Shown here: positions 33,533 through 41,717 of the stretch, one piece after another
Position numbering within the stretch: the first letter of the stretch is position 1
Layout: the number at the start of each line of letters is the position of its first letter
Position numbers and translations under genes: made by a program
Notes under the pieces: model-generated
Seen by the model: only the letters and a program-made list of their open reading frames with translations
What the model was told of the DNA's origin: nothing
Databases searched by the model: none
Assembly: GCA_021296345.1 (NCBI GenBank)
Contig: JAGWAN010000020.1
Coordinates: 1-44,379, forward strand
DNA length: 44,379 nucleotides
Origin: Acidimicrobiia bacterium
GTDB lineage: Bacteria; Actinomycetota; Acidimicrobiia; Spongiisociales; Spongiisociaceae
Reading direction: 5' to 3'

Positions 33533-34912
33533 CTACCTCCTCTGGTTGGTATAGCCATGCGGCAGGTTGTCGAAGCGGGTGTACTCAGCGGCAAAGGTGG
33601 TCTTGACCACTCCGGTGGGACCGGCCCTCTGCTTGGCGATGATGATGTCAGCCAGCCCCTTCTGGTCCGACTGCTCGTTGTAGTACTCGTCGCGGTAGAT
33701 CATGAGTACCACATCGGCGTCCTGCTCGATCGCCCCCGACTCGCGGAGATCCCCGAGCTGCGGGCGCCGGTCTCCCCTGCTCTCCAATGCGCGGTTGAGT
33801 TGCGAGACCGCGATCACCGGCACTTCTAGCTCCCGTGCCAGCCCTTTGAGGTTGAGGCTGATCTCGGCGATCTCCTGCTGCCTGTTCTCCCTCGCACGGC
33901 CCTGCATCAGCTGCATGTAGTCCACCACCACCAGATCCAGCCCGCGCTGGCTGCGCTTCAATCGCCGACACTTGGCCCGGATGTCGGTAACCGTGCGCGA
34001 CCCCTCGTCGGCATGCAGCGGCGCCCCGTACAGGCTGGCCGAGGCACTCACCAGCCGGGGCCATATCCGAGCCGATTCCCCCTGGTCGAGGCCGGAACGC
34101 AGCTTCATGGAGTTGACCCGGGCGTGGGATCCCAACCAGCGGTAGGCGATCTCCATCGGCGACATCTCCAGGCTGAACAACGCCACCGGCCCGTGATTGA
34201 GGGCAACATGGCTGGCTATGTTCATGGCCAGAGCGCTCTTGCCCATACCGGGACGGCCGGCCACCACAACCAGCGTGCCGGGCTGCAGGCCACCCAGTTT
34301 GCGGTCCAGGTCCACCAGGCCGGTGGGGAGTCCTGTGACATCCTGGCCACCCTTCTCCGCCTCCTCCAGCTTGTGGAGAACCTGCTCCAGCAGGCCTCCC
34401 ATCCGCTCCAGGCCACCCTCGACCCGGTCCTGCGCCACCCCCAGCATGGTCTGTTCGGCCTCGTCCAGGACCGTATCGATCTCCATGTCCAGGTTCATGG
34501 CCAGGTCACCGATTCGCCGGGTCGCCTCCAGCATCCTGCGACGGACGGCATGTTCGGCCACCACCTCGGTGTAGTAGCCCACGTTGGCTGCACTGGGCAC
34601 CTTGTCCCAGAGCACGGCAACCCTGCTGACGCCACCCACCTTGTCGAGATTGCCCATGCGGGTCAGCCGGTCGGCCACCGTCAGCGTGTCGATGGGTTGG
34701 TTGTCGTCGTAAAGGCGAATCATGGCGCCGAAAATCATCCGGTAGGCCGGAACGTAGAAGTCCGCCTCCTTGAGACGCCCGATCACCTCATCGGCCGCAG
34801 ACTGCGACCGGAGAACCGCGCCGAGCACGGATTCCTCCGCTTCCCCGCTGTGGGGCGGAGCCATGGCCTGGGTGAAGGCGATCGGATCCGGGGCCCGCTC
34901 GGCCACGGTCAT
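33533..34912 (-). CDS. dnaB: Replicative DNA helicase
   Basis: Hexameric helicase that unwinds the replication fork. The N-terminal domain is EESVLGAVLRSQSAADEV and following, the Walker A AGRPGMGKSALAMNIA, the Walker B LDLVVVDYMQLM, and the C-terminal VSQLNRALE...RPQLGDLRESGAIEQDADVV. No intein is present. The ATG at 34912 (459 residues) is the most probable start, since the residues upstream are not DnaB-like, though open starts at 34972 and 35005 exist. It follows rplI on the same strand after 351 nt, the common rpsF-ssb-rpsR-rplI-dnaB order. Confidence 0.97.
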   Translation of the reverse strand: MTVAERAPDPIAFTQAMAPPHSGEAEESVLGAVLRSQSAADEVIGRLKEADFYVPAYRMIFGAMIRLYDDNQPIDTLTVADRLTRMGNLDKVGGVSRVAVLWDKVPSAANVGYYTEVVAEHAVRRRMLEATRRIGDLAMNLDMEIDTVLDEAEQTMLGVAQDRVEGGLERMGGLLEQVLHKLEEAEKGGQDVTGLPTGLVDLDRKLGGLQPGTLVVVAGRPGMGKSALAMNIASHVALNHGPVALFSLEMSPMEIAYRWLGSHARVNSMKLRSGLDQGESARIWPRLVSASASLYGAPLHADEGSRTVTDIRAKCRRLKRSQRGLDLVVVDYMQLMQGRARENRQQEIAEISLNLKGLARELEVPVIAVSQLNRALESRGDRRPQLGDLRESGAIEQDADVVLMIYRDEYYNEQSDQKGLADIIIAKQRAGPTGVVKTTFAAEYTRFDNLPHGYTNQRR

Positions 34913-35263
34913 GGTGTTGTCCCTGCGGGGAAGATGGCCCGACCCATACTGCGCCCTCCCTCTGTCCGACATCGTCACTACCAGGATGGCGCGGGGGTGT
35001 GACATTCCTTACCGTCCGGGCCCGCGGCTCGAAGCCCGGGCCAGGCGAGCCGCGTCGCTACGCGGCCACGTGCGGGAAGGTCACAGGGGAAGAAGGAAGT
35101 GGTTCGGGGACATCACCGGTAGTCGCGCCGTCCGACCGGAGTCCAACCGCCGCCAGCATAGGCAAGCCGAAGGCTCGCCGGTCCGGGTTCGGCGGCGCGG
35201 ATTTTGGCGTTCTTCAGGTTTTTGGCCGGCCCACGAGCCGTCCGACGGAGCAACGCCGGCGCA
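34913..35263. other. 351-nt stretch without a convincing gene between rplI and dnaB
   Basis: I see no coding sequence I would support on either strand. There are GC-rich self-complementary pieces such as GTCCGGGCCCG and CCCGGGCC around 35015-35045, which could form a short hairpin before dnaB, but no T-tract and no clear promoter. The 5' part is compatible with an alternative, longer dnaB N-terminus. Confidence 0.5.
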
Positions 35264-35716
35264 TCACCTATGAGCCGGGATCACATCCAGGGTCAGGACG
35301 CACTGCACCTCGGGATGCAGAGTGATGGTCACTTCGTGGTAACCGATGGTTTTGATGGGTTCCGCCAGGTTGATCATCCCGCGCTCCAGGACCAACGACG
35401 ACAAGCTCTTCACCGCGTCGATGATCTCGGCAATCCCGATCGACCCGAAAAGCTGGCCTTCGTCATTTACCCGGGCGGCGATGACGACCCGTGTCTCAGC
35501 CAGATGCGAGCGGATATTGTCCGCCGCCTCCAGCTCGCGACGGCGAGCCTCCCGGCGAACCCGTTCCGCCTCCTGTATCTGCCGGATCATGCCGACGGTG
35601 GCATTGGCAGCCAGTCCTTGGGGCAGGAGGTAGTTGCGTCCGTACCCTGTGGCCACCTCCACGATGTCGCCCTTGAACCCCAGACCAGCCACATCGGCCT
35701 TGAGCACCAGCCTCAT
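35264..35716 (-). CDS. rplI: 50S ribosomal protein L9 (bL9)
   Basis: A 150-residue bL9: N-terminal domain [28 protein letters not shown]-type sequence with LLPQGLA, a long charged connecting helix (about 45-75), and a C-terminal domain including [14 protein letters not shown] and [13 protein letters not shown]. The ATG overlaps the rpsR stop by 4 nt. Confidence 0.98.
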   Translation of the reverse strand: MRLVLKADVAGLGFKGDIVEVATGYGRNYLLPQGLAANATVGMIRQIQEAERVRREARRRELEAADNIRSHLAETRVVIAARVNDEGQLFGSIGIAEIIDAVKSLSSLVLERGMINLAEPIKTIGYHEVTITLHPEVQCVLTLDVIPAHR

Positions 35717-35997
35717 CGAGGGCTCTTCGTGTACGGCAACAACGCCATCTCGCGAGCATTCTTGATGGCGATCGCAACCCGTCGCTGGTACTGGGCACAG
35801 GCGCCGGTAACCCGCCGGGAACGGATCTTGCCGCGTTCGGAAATGAACCGGCCGAGAGTGTCCAGTTCCTTGTAGTCGACGTAAGGCACCTTGGTGTTAT
35901 CGCACTTCATCTGCCCGCAACCGGGACAGGCCCGCTTGCGGATGGTCTTGGGGCCTCTGGGCCGCCGGCGGCGGCGGTTCGGAATTCGTCTCGCCAT
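35713..35997 (-). CDS. rpsR: 30S ribosomal protein S18 (bS18)
   Basis: A 94-residue bS18, a partner of S6 on the small subunit. An N-terminal basic patch ([20 protein letters not shown]) precedes CPGCGQMKC, and a further Cys lies in [14 protein letters not shown]. The four cysteines suggest the zinc-binding (C+) type. The gene lies 17 nt after ssb and overlaps rplI by 4 nt. Confidence 0.97.
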   Translation of the reverse strand: MARRIPNRRRRRPRGPKTIRKRACPGCGQMKCDNTKVPYVDYKELDTLGRFISERGKIRSRRVTGACAQYQRRVAIAIKNAREMALLPYTKSPR

Positions 35998-36014
35998 GAG
36001 TCATATCTCCTTGA

Positions 36015-36470
36015 TCAGAAAGGGGCTTCGTCAGGCGGCGGGTTGTTCCGGGCCACGGGAGCGGGGGGTACGTTGGCCTGCTGGCCGCCGCCGCTCCAGC
36101 CACCGCCTCTCGGAATGCGGGTCACCGACGCGGTGGCCCACCGGAGGCTGGGACCGATCTCGTCGACCTGGATCTCGACAATGGAGCGCCGGTCGCCATC
36201 CTGCGTCTCCCAGGAGCGCTGCTCGAGTCGGCCGGTGATCACCACCCGGGTCCCCTTGCGCAACGACTCGGAGACGTTCTCGGCCAGGTCCCGCCAGCAG
36301 GTGGCGTTGAAGAAGCTCGCGTCGCCATCCTCCCATGTGTTGGAGTCGCGGTTGAAGCGCCGACGGTTCACGGCGATACTGAGCTTTACCATGGCCACCC
36401 CGTTGGGCGTGAACCTCATCTCGGGGTCCTGGGTCAGGTTGCCCACGATGGTTACTGTGTTGTCAGGCAT
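36015..36470 (-). CDS. ssb: Single-stranded DNA-binding protein
   Basis: A 151-residue SSB. The OB-fold domain (1 to about 105) includes TIVGNLTQDPEMRFTPNG and FFNATCWRDLAENV, and the tail is Gly/Pro-rich and ends with the acidic tip DEAPF, which recruits partner proteins. It sits between rpsF and rpsR as usual. Start ATG at 36470 matches the family N-terminus. Confidence 0.97.
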   Translation of the reverse strand: MPDNTVTIVGNLTQDPEMRFTPNGVAMVKLSIAVNRRRFNRDSNTWEDGDASFFNATCWRDLAENVSESLRKGTRVVITGRLEQRSWETQDGDRRSIVEIQVDEIGPSLRWATASVTRIPRGGGWSGGGQQANVPPAPVARNNPPPDEAPF

Positions 36471-36538
36471 TCCACTCCTATCTGTCTGCTGGTCACTCGG
36501 TTCCTCCCCATTACATCAAGACCCTGTGACGTTTTCCC

Positions 36539-36901
36539 TCATGCGGGGGATACGTCGGCAGCGCTCCGGCCGGTCCGATCCGACGACTCTTCGGTAGCTT
36601 TCAGACGACTGGGACGAGCACCGGGCCGGATGATCTTGTGTCGCATCACCGCGTCGGAAAGGGACAGCGCGCGGTCCAAGGCGGCAACATGGTGGGACTC
36701 CCCCTTGAACGTGATCACCGTGTAGTAGCCCTCTCGGGCCTTGTCGATCTCGTAAGCGAGCCGCCGCTTGCCCCAGAAGTCGATCTCTAGGACCGACGCG
36801 TCGGCCCCTTGGAGAAAGTTCTTGAGAACCTGTGACTCACGCCTCGCATCGGCCTCGGCCAACTCGGGCCTATGAATGGTCATCAACTCGTACGTGCGCA
36901 T
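36539..36901 (-). CDS. rpsF: 30S ribosomal protein S6 (bS6)
   Basis: A 120-residue bS6, partner of S18. It starts MRTYELMTIHRPELAE and has FWGKRRLAYEIDKAREGYY and the ALSLSDAVMRHKIIRP segment. The ATG at 36901 is preceded by AAGGAGGTGAT, a near-perfect anti-Shine-Dalgarno match with an 8-nt gap. It is the first gene of the ribosomal/replication operon. Confidence 0.98.
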   Translation of the reverse strand: MRTYELMTIHRPELAEADARRESQVLKNFLQGADASVLEIDFWGKRRLAYEIDKAREGYYTVITFKGESHHVAALDRALSLSDAVMRHKIIRPGARPSRLKATEESSDRTGRSAADVSPA

Positions 36902-37026
36902 AAGGGCGCATCACCTCCTTCGGACATCCGGGCCGGATAAACCCCCCGGAAGGCGCCGTCTCGGGCGCAGGACTTCGATTGTGGGAACCGCATGCCGAGC
37001 ATCATGCATGAACGGCGGGGAGAAGT

Positions 37027-37130
37027 CTAGTGGTCTGTCAGTGGTCAGCGGTCAGTGAACAGGAGTCAGAGGGAGTACGTGCGATCTGAAGCAGTCCCAG
37101 CCCCAACTGGCCAGTGGCCACTGGCCGCCA
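37027..37130. repeat. Dispersed intergenic repeat, copy A
   Basis: A 45-nt core (37066-37110) matches 42979-43023 at 41 positions. The left flank carries degenerate GGTCAG units (CAGTGGTCAGCGGTCAGTG), and the right flank a perfect 18-bp palindrome, GGCCAGTGGCCACTGGCC (37109-37126). It lies between rpsF and the glutamine cyclotransferase gene. No coding sequence is apparent. Confidence 0.75.
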
Positions 37131-37135
37131 ACAAC

Positions 37136-38020
37136 TTAGCGCGTGAGGCGCACCTGGAAGATCTCCGGCCAGAGCTTGCCGGTGAGGTAGAAGGACTGGT
37201 CTTCGGGGTCATATGCGATGCCGTTGAGCACATCGATCCCATCGGTCGATCCGAGGCGATCGAGTAGCGACGATGCGTCGATCTGGCCCACGACCATCCC
37301 GGTGCCGGGGTCGATGATCACGATCTCTTCGGTCTGCCACACGTTGGCGTAGACGAGATCCTCCACGCACTCCAACTCGTTGATCCGTTCCACGGGCTCT
37401 CCGGCCCGCCGTACCTCCACCCCGCCTAAGGGCTCGAAGGTCGTCCTGTCCCGGAAGGTCAGCCACGACGATCCGTCGCTCATGATCAGCCGGTCCGCCT
37501 GGGCACACAACCCCCATCCTTCGCCCTCGTAGGAGAAGGCGCCCAGCGGCGCGAGCGTCTCCGCATCCCAGATGAAGGCAGTCCCCTCCTTCCAGGTCAG
37601 TTGGATCAGACGATCCCCCACCATCTCGAGACCCTCGCCGAAGAACTCCTGACCGAGGTTCCTGGAGCGGATCACGCGGCCCGTACCGGGATCCACGATC
37701 CGCACCGTAGACTCGCCGTAGAGCCCTGTGCTCTCGTAGAAAACCCCGTCCCGCAGGACGAGACCCTGGGTGAAGGCCTGCGGGTCGTGGGGAAGCGAAC
37801 TCACCAAGACCGGCTCGACGGATACCGGATCGGCCGGAACCGACGTCACCGGCGCGGGCGGAACCGAAGCGGTCCCGGCTGTGGAGGCCGGAGTTGCCGG
37901 CGCGGTCGTCGCTAGAGCCGTGCTGCTTGTCGAAGAGGAGGGATTGCCCGCCGGTACGGCACCGGCGCAGGACCAGAGGAGCAAGCACCCGAGCAGAGCG
38001 ACCGCGGACCGGATGGTCAG
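37136..38020 (-). CDS. Glutaminyl-peptide cyclotransferase family lipoprotein
   Basis: A secreted beta-propeller-type protein forming N-terminal pyroglutamate in peptides. Family marks are PHDPQAFTQGLVL, FYESTGLYGESTVR and NELECVEDLVYANVWQT. The mature region follows a Ser/Thr/Pro/Ala-rich linker. The N-terminus looks like a lipoprotein signal (RSAVALLGCLLLWSCAG), but the only ordinary start, a TTG at 37984, lies inside it. Reading from a CTG at 38020 restores the signal peptide, so a CTG start or a sequence error is suspected. The enzyme itself is convincing; the start is not. Confidence 0.85.
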   Translation of the reverse strand: MTIRSAVALLGCLLLWSCAGAVPAGNPSSSTSSTALATTAPATPASTAGTASVPPAPVTSVPADPVSVEPVLVSSLPHDPQAFTQGLVLRDGVFYESTGLYGESTVRIVDPGTGRVIRSRNLGQEFFGEGLEMVGDRLIQLTWKEGTAFIWDAETLAPLGAFSYEGEGWGLCAQADRLIMSDGSSWLTFRDRTTFEPLGGVEVRRAGEPVERINELECVEDLVYANVWQTEEIVIIDPGTGMVVGQIDASSLLDRLGSTDGIDVLNGIAYDPEDQSFYLTGKLWPEIFQVRLTR

Positions 38021-38078
38021 CCGCCCCGGCCCGCCGAGAAGGACCGGATCCCTGAGGTACGGCGGATCGCTCCCACCC

Positions 38079-38858
38079 TCAGGGGCGAATGGCGTCGGCT
38101 GAGCGGAGCGCCGACAGCAAGGGGATGGCAGCGATCTTCTCCTCGGTCAGTTCCTCCCACCGCAGGCGGGGTGCGAGGCGCGCCCCCTCGCAGGCGATTA
38201 CCCGGTCAGGGGTGACGATCAGGTCGAGGAGGAGGTCATGGTCCGCCATCGGGATGCGATCGGTCGCCAGCACCTGGATCTCGTGAACGGTGGTGGCCAC
38301 CACCGTATCCGGTCCGATGAGACCCGCCTCCCAGGCCAAGGCGTACTCGAGGTCGCTGAAGCCCCCACCCTTCCCGAGCCGGGCGCCGGCCGGGTCGACG
38401 GCCACGCAACCGGTGATCACCAGGTCAACCGGCGCCATGTCCCCGATCCGAACGGTGCGAGCCGAGCGGGAGGCGCCCTTGATGGACGACGCCGCCCTGG
38501 GCGGATCGAGCAGGCGATCGGGATCCAGGCAGAAGAACGGCTCCGGCTCGGCTAGCCGGGGTACCGCCATGAAGACCAGTTTGCCATCCTCCAGCGCCCG
38601 CTGGCGGACCGGCCACTGGGGCGAGTCCGGGTTGGACTTCAGCGTGCCCGCCTCCCGCCACGCGCAAGTGCCGCGCAACCGTTCGGCGGCAGCCTCCGCT
38701 CCCACGAAGTTAGGGATCCGGTTCCGAGCACCGGGAAACCGGGCGACGCCGCCGGTCGAGAAACGGTCCCACACCATCTCCCGCAGCGAGGCCTTGGCGG
38801 CGAGGAGAGCGGGGTCCCCTCCGGCGTCATGATCGTGGCGGGCCACCGTCCGTACCAT
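38079..38858 (-). CDS. 5-formyltetrahydrofolate cyclo-ligase-type protein (MTHFSD-like)
   Basis: A 259-residue protein. Its blocks FPGARNRIPNFVGAEAAAERL, NPDSPQWPVR, LGKGGGFSDLEYAL and TTVHEIQVL follow the pattern of methenyltetrahydrofolate synthetase-domain proteins (MTHFSD). It probably acts on folates, but whether it is the usual FAU1/FolD-pathway enzyme is not certain. The ATG at 38858 is preferred because TAACGT lies 7 nt upstream; the frame remains open much further upstream, antisense to modA. It is divergent from modA (73 nt apart). Confidence 0.82.
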   Translation of the reverse strand: MVRTVARHDHDAGGDPALLAAKASLREMVWDRFSTGGVARFPGARNRIPNFVGAEAAAERLRGTCAWREAGTLKSNPDSPQWPVRQRALEDGKLVFMAVPRLAEPEPFFCLDPDRLLDPPRAASSIKGASRSARTVRIGDMAPVDLVITGCVAVDPAGARLGKGGGFSDLEYALAWEAGLIGPDTVVATTVHEIQVLATDRIPMADHDLLLDLIVTPDRVIACEGARLAPRLRWEELTEEKIAAIPLLSALRSADAIRP

Positions 38859-38865
38859 GCCGGCC

Positions 38866-38871
38866 ACGTTA
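38866..38871 (-). promoter_or_regulatory. -10 hexamer for leaderless MTHFSD-like gene
   Basis: TAACGT on the minus strand lies exactly 7 nt before the ATG at 38858. Confidence 0.45.
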
Positions 38872-38931
38872 CCCTGCCCCGATCCCACGAATCCGGCTCG
38901 GCCGGCCCCCACTCGGAAGGCTACCGCCCCA

Positions 38932-39684
38932 ATGACCCGACGGCTCATCGCCGGATCCTTGGCCATCCTGCTCATCGCCCCCTGCGCGCGAGCCGGCGCC
39001 CCGGATCCCGACCACGTCGAGCTGCTGGTGGCGACGGCCGCTTCCCTCACCGACGCATTCCGGGACATCGAAAAGGCCTTCGAGGACGCCCACCCCGGCA
39101 TCGACGTGGTCCTCAACCTGGGTGGTAGCTCGCTCCTGAGGGAGCAGATCCTGGCGAGGGCCCCGGTGGACGCCTTCGCCCCGGCAGACGTGGCCATCAT
39201 GGAAGAAGTTCGCGCTGCCGGCCTCGTAAGTGGCACGGCACGCGTCTTCGCCCGCAACACCATGGCCATTGCCGTTCCCGCCGGCAACCCGGGAGGGGTG
39301 ACCGGCCTGGACGATCTGGCAAGGCCGGAGCTTCTGGTGGGATTGTGCGCCGAGACGGTTCCCTGCGGCCGATTCACCCGCCAAGTTCTCCTGATGGCCG
39401 GGGTCGCGGCCCAGCCCGATACCGAGGAACCCAACGTGCGCGCCCTGCTCACCAAGATCGAGCAGGGAGAACTCGACACCGGCATCGTCTATGCCACCGA
39501 TGTCCGGGTAGCGAACGGCGTGGCCGCCATCCCCATCCCGGAGGAGTACAACGTCACCACGGACTACCCGATCGCGATAATGTCAGCCACGTCCCACCCG
39601 GAAGCCGCGGCGGCCTTCGTCACCTACGTGCTATCGGATGAGGGACGTACGGTTCTAGACCGGCACGGGTTCCACCTCCCCTGA
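38932..39684 (+). CDS. modA: Molybdate ABC transporter substrate-binding protein
   Basis: A 250-residue exported receptor. A signal peptide (RRLIAGSLAILLIAPCARA) is followed by the ModA core: LLVATAASLTDAF, NLGGSSLLREQI, ADVAIMEEV and IVYATDVRVANGVAAIPIPE. ATAASLTDAF and GSS are the molybdate-contact regions. The ATG at 38932 starts the signal peptide; an in-frame ATG at 38857 would place unrelated residues ahead of it. No obvious ribosome binding site. It is followed by modB after 48 nt. Confidence 0.95.
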   Translation: MTRRLIAGSLAILLIAPCARAGAPDPDHVELLVATAASLTDAFRDIEKAFEDAHPGIDVVLNLGGSSLLREQILARAPVDAFAPADVAIMEEVRAAGLVSGTARVFARNTMAIAVPAGNPGGVTGLDDLARPELLVGLCAETVPCGRFTRQVLLMAGVAAQPDTEEPNVRALLTKIEQGELDTGIVYATDVRVANGVAAIPIPEEYNVTTDYPIAIMSATSHPEAAAAFVTYVLSDEGRTVLDRHGFHLP

Positions 39685-39732
39685 CGGTGATGGGCAACCA
39701 TGGGAGCCCGGGAACATGAATAATCAGGGTCA

Positions 39733-40587
39733 ATGACTGAATACCACGAGGACAGCATCCGGAACCCCTCCCGCCGGAGCGGTGGCCGGTCCAGGACGGT
39801 TCGCCGGCCGCGCCGGCCGCCCGCGTTCATCGCCATCCCGGCCGCCATCGGGCTGGCTCTGTTCGCCCTGCCGGTGCTGGGCCTCCTGGGCCGCGCCCCG
39901 TGGAGGCGACTGGCAACCCTGCTCGGGTCCGATCTGGCCCAAGAAGCCCTCCGGCTGTCGGCGATCTCCTCAGTTGGCGCGGCGATCATCTCCTTGCTCC
40001 TGGGCGTGCCCGTGGCCTGGATGCTGTGCCGCTACGACTTTCCGGGACGCTCCCTCGTCCGAGGCCTCGTGCTGCTTCCGATGGTTCTGCCGCCCGTGGT
40101 GGGAGGAGCAGCCCTTCTGTTTGCCCTGGGACGGCGTGGCCTGGTGGGATCCCCCCTGTACGAAGCCACCGGACTCGTCCTGCCGTTCTCGACCGGCGGG
40201 GTGATCCTGGCGGGAGTGTTCGTGGCGATGCCTTTGATGGTGCTCACCGTGGAGGGTGGGCTCCGCAGCCTGGATCATCGCTTCGAGCGGGCGGCCGAGA
40301 CGCTCGGTGCCGGACGGTGGACCGTGCTCCGCCGGGTGACGATCCCCATGATCGCCCCGTCGATCGTGGCCGGCATCGCCCTGACCTGGTCTCGGGCGCT
40401 CGGTGAGTTCGGAGCGACCCTGACCTTCGCCGGCAACCTCCAGGGACGCACGCAGACGCTGCCGCTGGCGGTATTCGTCGCTCTAGAGAGCGACCGGGAC
40501 ACCGCCCTGGCGCTCAGCCTGGTGATGGTGATCGTCTCGCTGGCCGTGCTCGTCGCTCTCCGGGACCGCTGGTGGCGAAGCAGATGA
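39733..40587 (+). CDS. modB: Molybdate ABC transporter permease
   Basis: A 284-residue permease. After a basic, polar N-terminal stretch of about 30 residues come five to six membrane helices, with the EAA loop ERAAETLGAGRWTVLRRVTIP before IAPSIVAGIALTWSRALGEFG, the typical ModB conserved end, and GRTQTLPLAV. It overlaps modC by 4 nt (ATGA). Confidence 0.95.
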   Translation: MTEYHEDSIRNPSRRSGGRSRTVRRPRRPPAFIAIPAAIGLALFALPVLGLLGRAPWRRLATLLGSDLAQEALRLSAISSVGAAIISLLLGVPVAWMLCRYDFPGRSLVRGLVLLPMVLPPVVGGAALLFALGRRGLVGSPLYEATGLVLPFSTGGVILAGVFVAMPLMVLTVEGGLRSLDHRFERAAETLGAGRWTVLRRVTIPMIAPSIVAGIALTWSRALGEFGATLTFAGNLQGRTQTLPLAVFVALESDRDTALALSLVMVIVSLAVLVALRDRWWRSR

Positions 40588-41616
40588 GTGCGGGTCTCGA
40601 CTCACGCCTGGTGATGCAGCGGGATGGCTTCCGTCTGGACGTGGCTCTGGGGATCGATCCCGGGGAGACCGTCGCCTTGCTGGGACCGAACGGAGCGGGT
40701 AAGACCACGGTCGTGGGAGCGCTGGCCGGCCTGGTGCCGCTCGACCAGGGCCACATACGGCTCGGCAATCGGGTCCTCGAGGACGCGGACGCCGGGATCC
40801 TCGTAGGCCCTGCAGAGCGCCGGATCGGCGTGATGTTCCAGGACGGCGTGCTCTTCCCCCATCTGAGCGCGCTGGAGAACGTGGCCTTCGGGCTCCGCTC
40901 CCGCCGGATGCCCCGCCGGGAGGCGCGCCGGCGCGCGGCCGGATGGTTGGAAGCGGTGGACCTCGGCCCGCTGTCCGGCCGCCGTCCCGGTCGCCTGTCG
41001 GGAGGGCAGCGCCAGCGCGTGGCGCTAGCCCGGGCGTTGATAACGGAACCCTCCATGCTGTTGCTGGACGAGCCTTTCTCCGCCCTTGACGTCAGCTCAC
41101 GGGCCGGGCTGCGCAGGCTGCTCCAGGACCACCTGGCCGGCTTCCAGGGACCGAGATTGCTGATCACCCACGACCCCACCGAGGCCTTTCTGCTGGCCGA
41201 CCGGCTGATCGTGCTCGAGAACGGTTCGGTTGTCCAGGAGGGCAGCGCCGATCAGATCCGGCTCCGTCCTGCCAGCCCGTACGCCGCCGACCTGGCGGGG
41301 GTCAACCTGGTGGTCGGGACCGCATCGGGACGGATCCTGACCGTCGGGAACCACCGGCTGGTGGTTCATCGCCACCATCCATCCCCGGGCCATCTCCATC
41401 CATCTCGATCGGCCTGGAGGCAGCCCGCGAAACTCATGGCCAACCAGGATCGAGCGGATCGATCACCATGCCGATCGGGTCCGAGTCCAAACCGGTAACC
41501 CGCTGCCCGTCACCGCCGAGATCACCCCGGACGCCCAGACGGGCTTGAACCTGGCGCCCGGATCGGAAGTGTGGTTGTCGGTGAAAGCCACCGAGATACA
41601 GGTGAACGCCGGCTGA
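40584..41616 (+). CDS. modC: Molybdate ABC transporter ATPase, frameshifted near its end
   Basis: ATPase of the ModABC system. Walker A GPNGAGKT (34-41), signature LSGGQ (138-142) and Walker B LLLDEP are normal, and the ATG overlaps modB as ATGA. After residue about 260 the original frame becomes non-homologous (HRHHPSPGHLHPSR) and stops at 41498. The +1 frame from about 41361-41368 continues the expected ModC TOBE tail: IATIHPRAISIHLDRPGG, SPRNSWPTRIERI, then VWLSVKATEIQVNAG, to 41616. One base has therefore been gained or miscalled around GTGGTTCATC. The ATPase core is intact, so a product may still function. Confidence 0.85.
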
Positions 41617-41717
41617 TACCTGCGCGGCACCTCTCCCTCCTAGGCGGTGCGGGGGATGGGGTGCCCGGCCGCTCGAGCCCAGACATTCTCCGTAGCTCCC
41701 TACCATCCTCCACCGAC

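Noticed and set aside
38859-39485. N-terminal extension of the MTHFSD-like frame
   Set aside because: It is antisense to modA and shows low-complexity Ser/Ala/Arg content typical of shadow frames.
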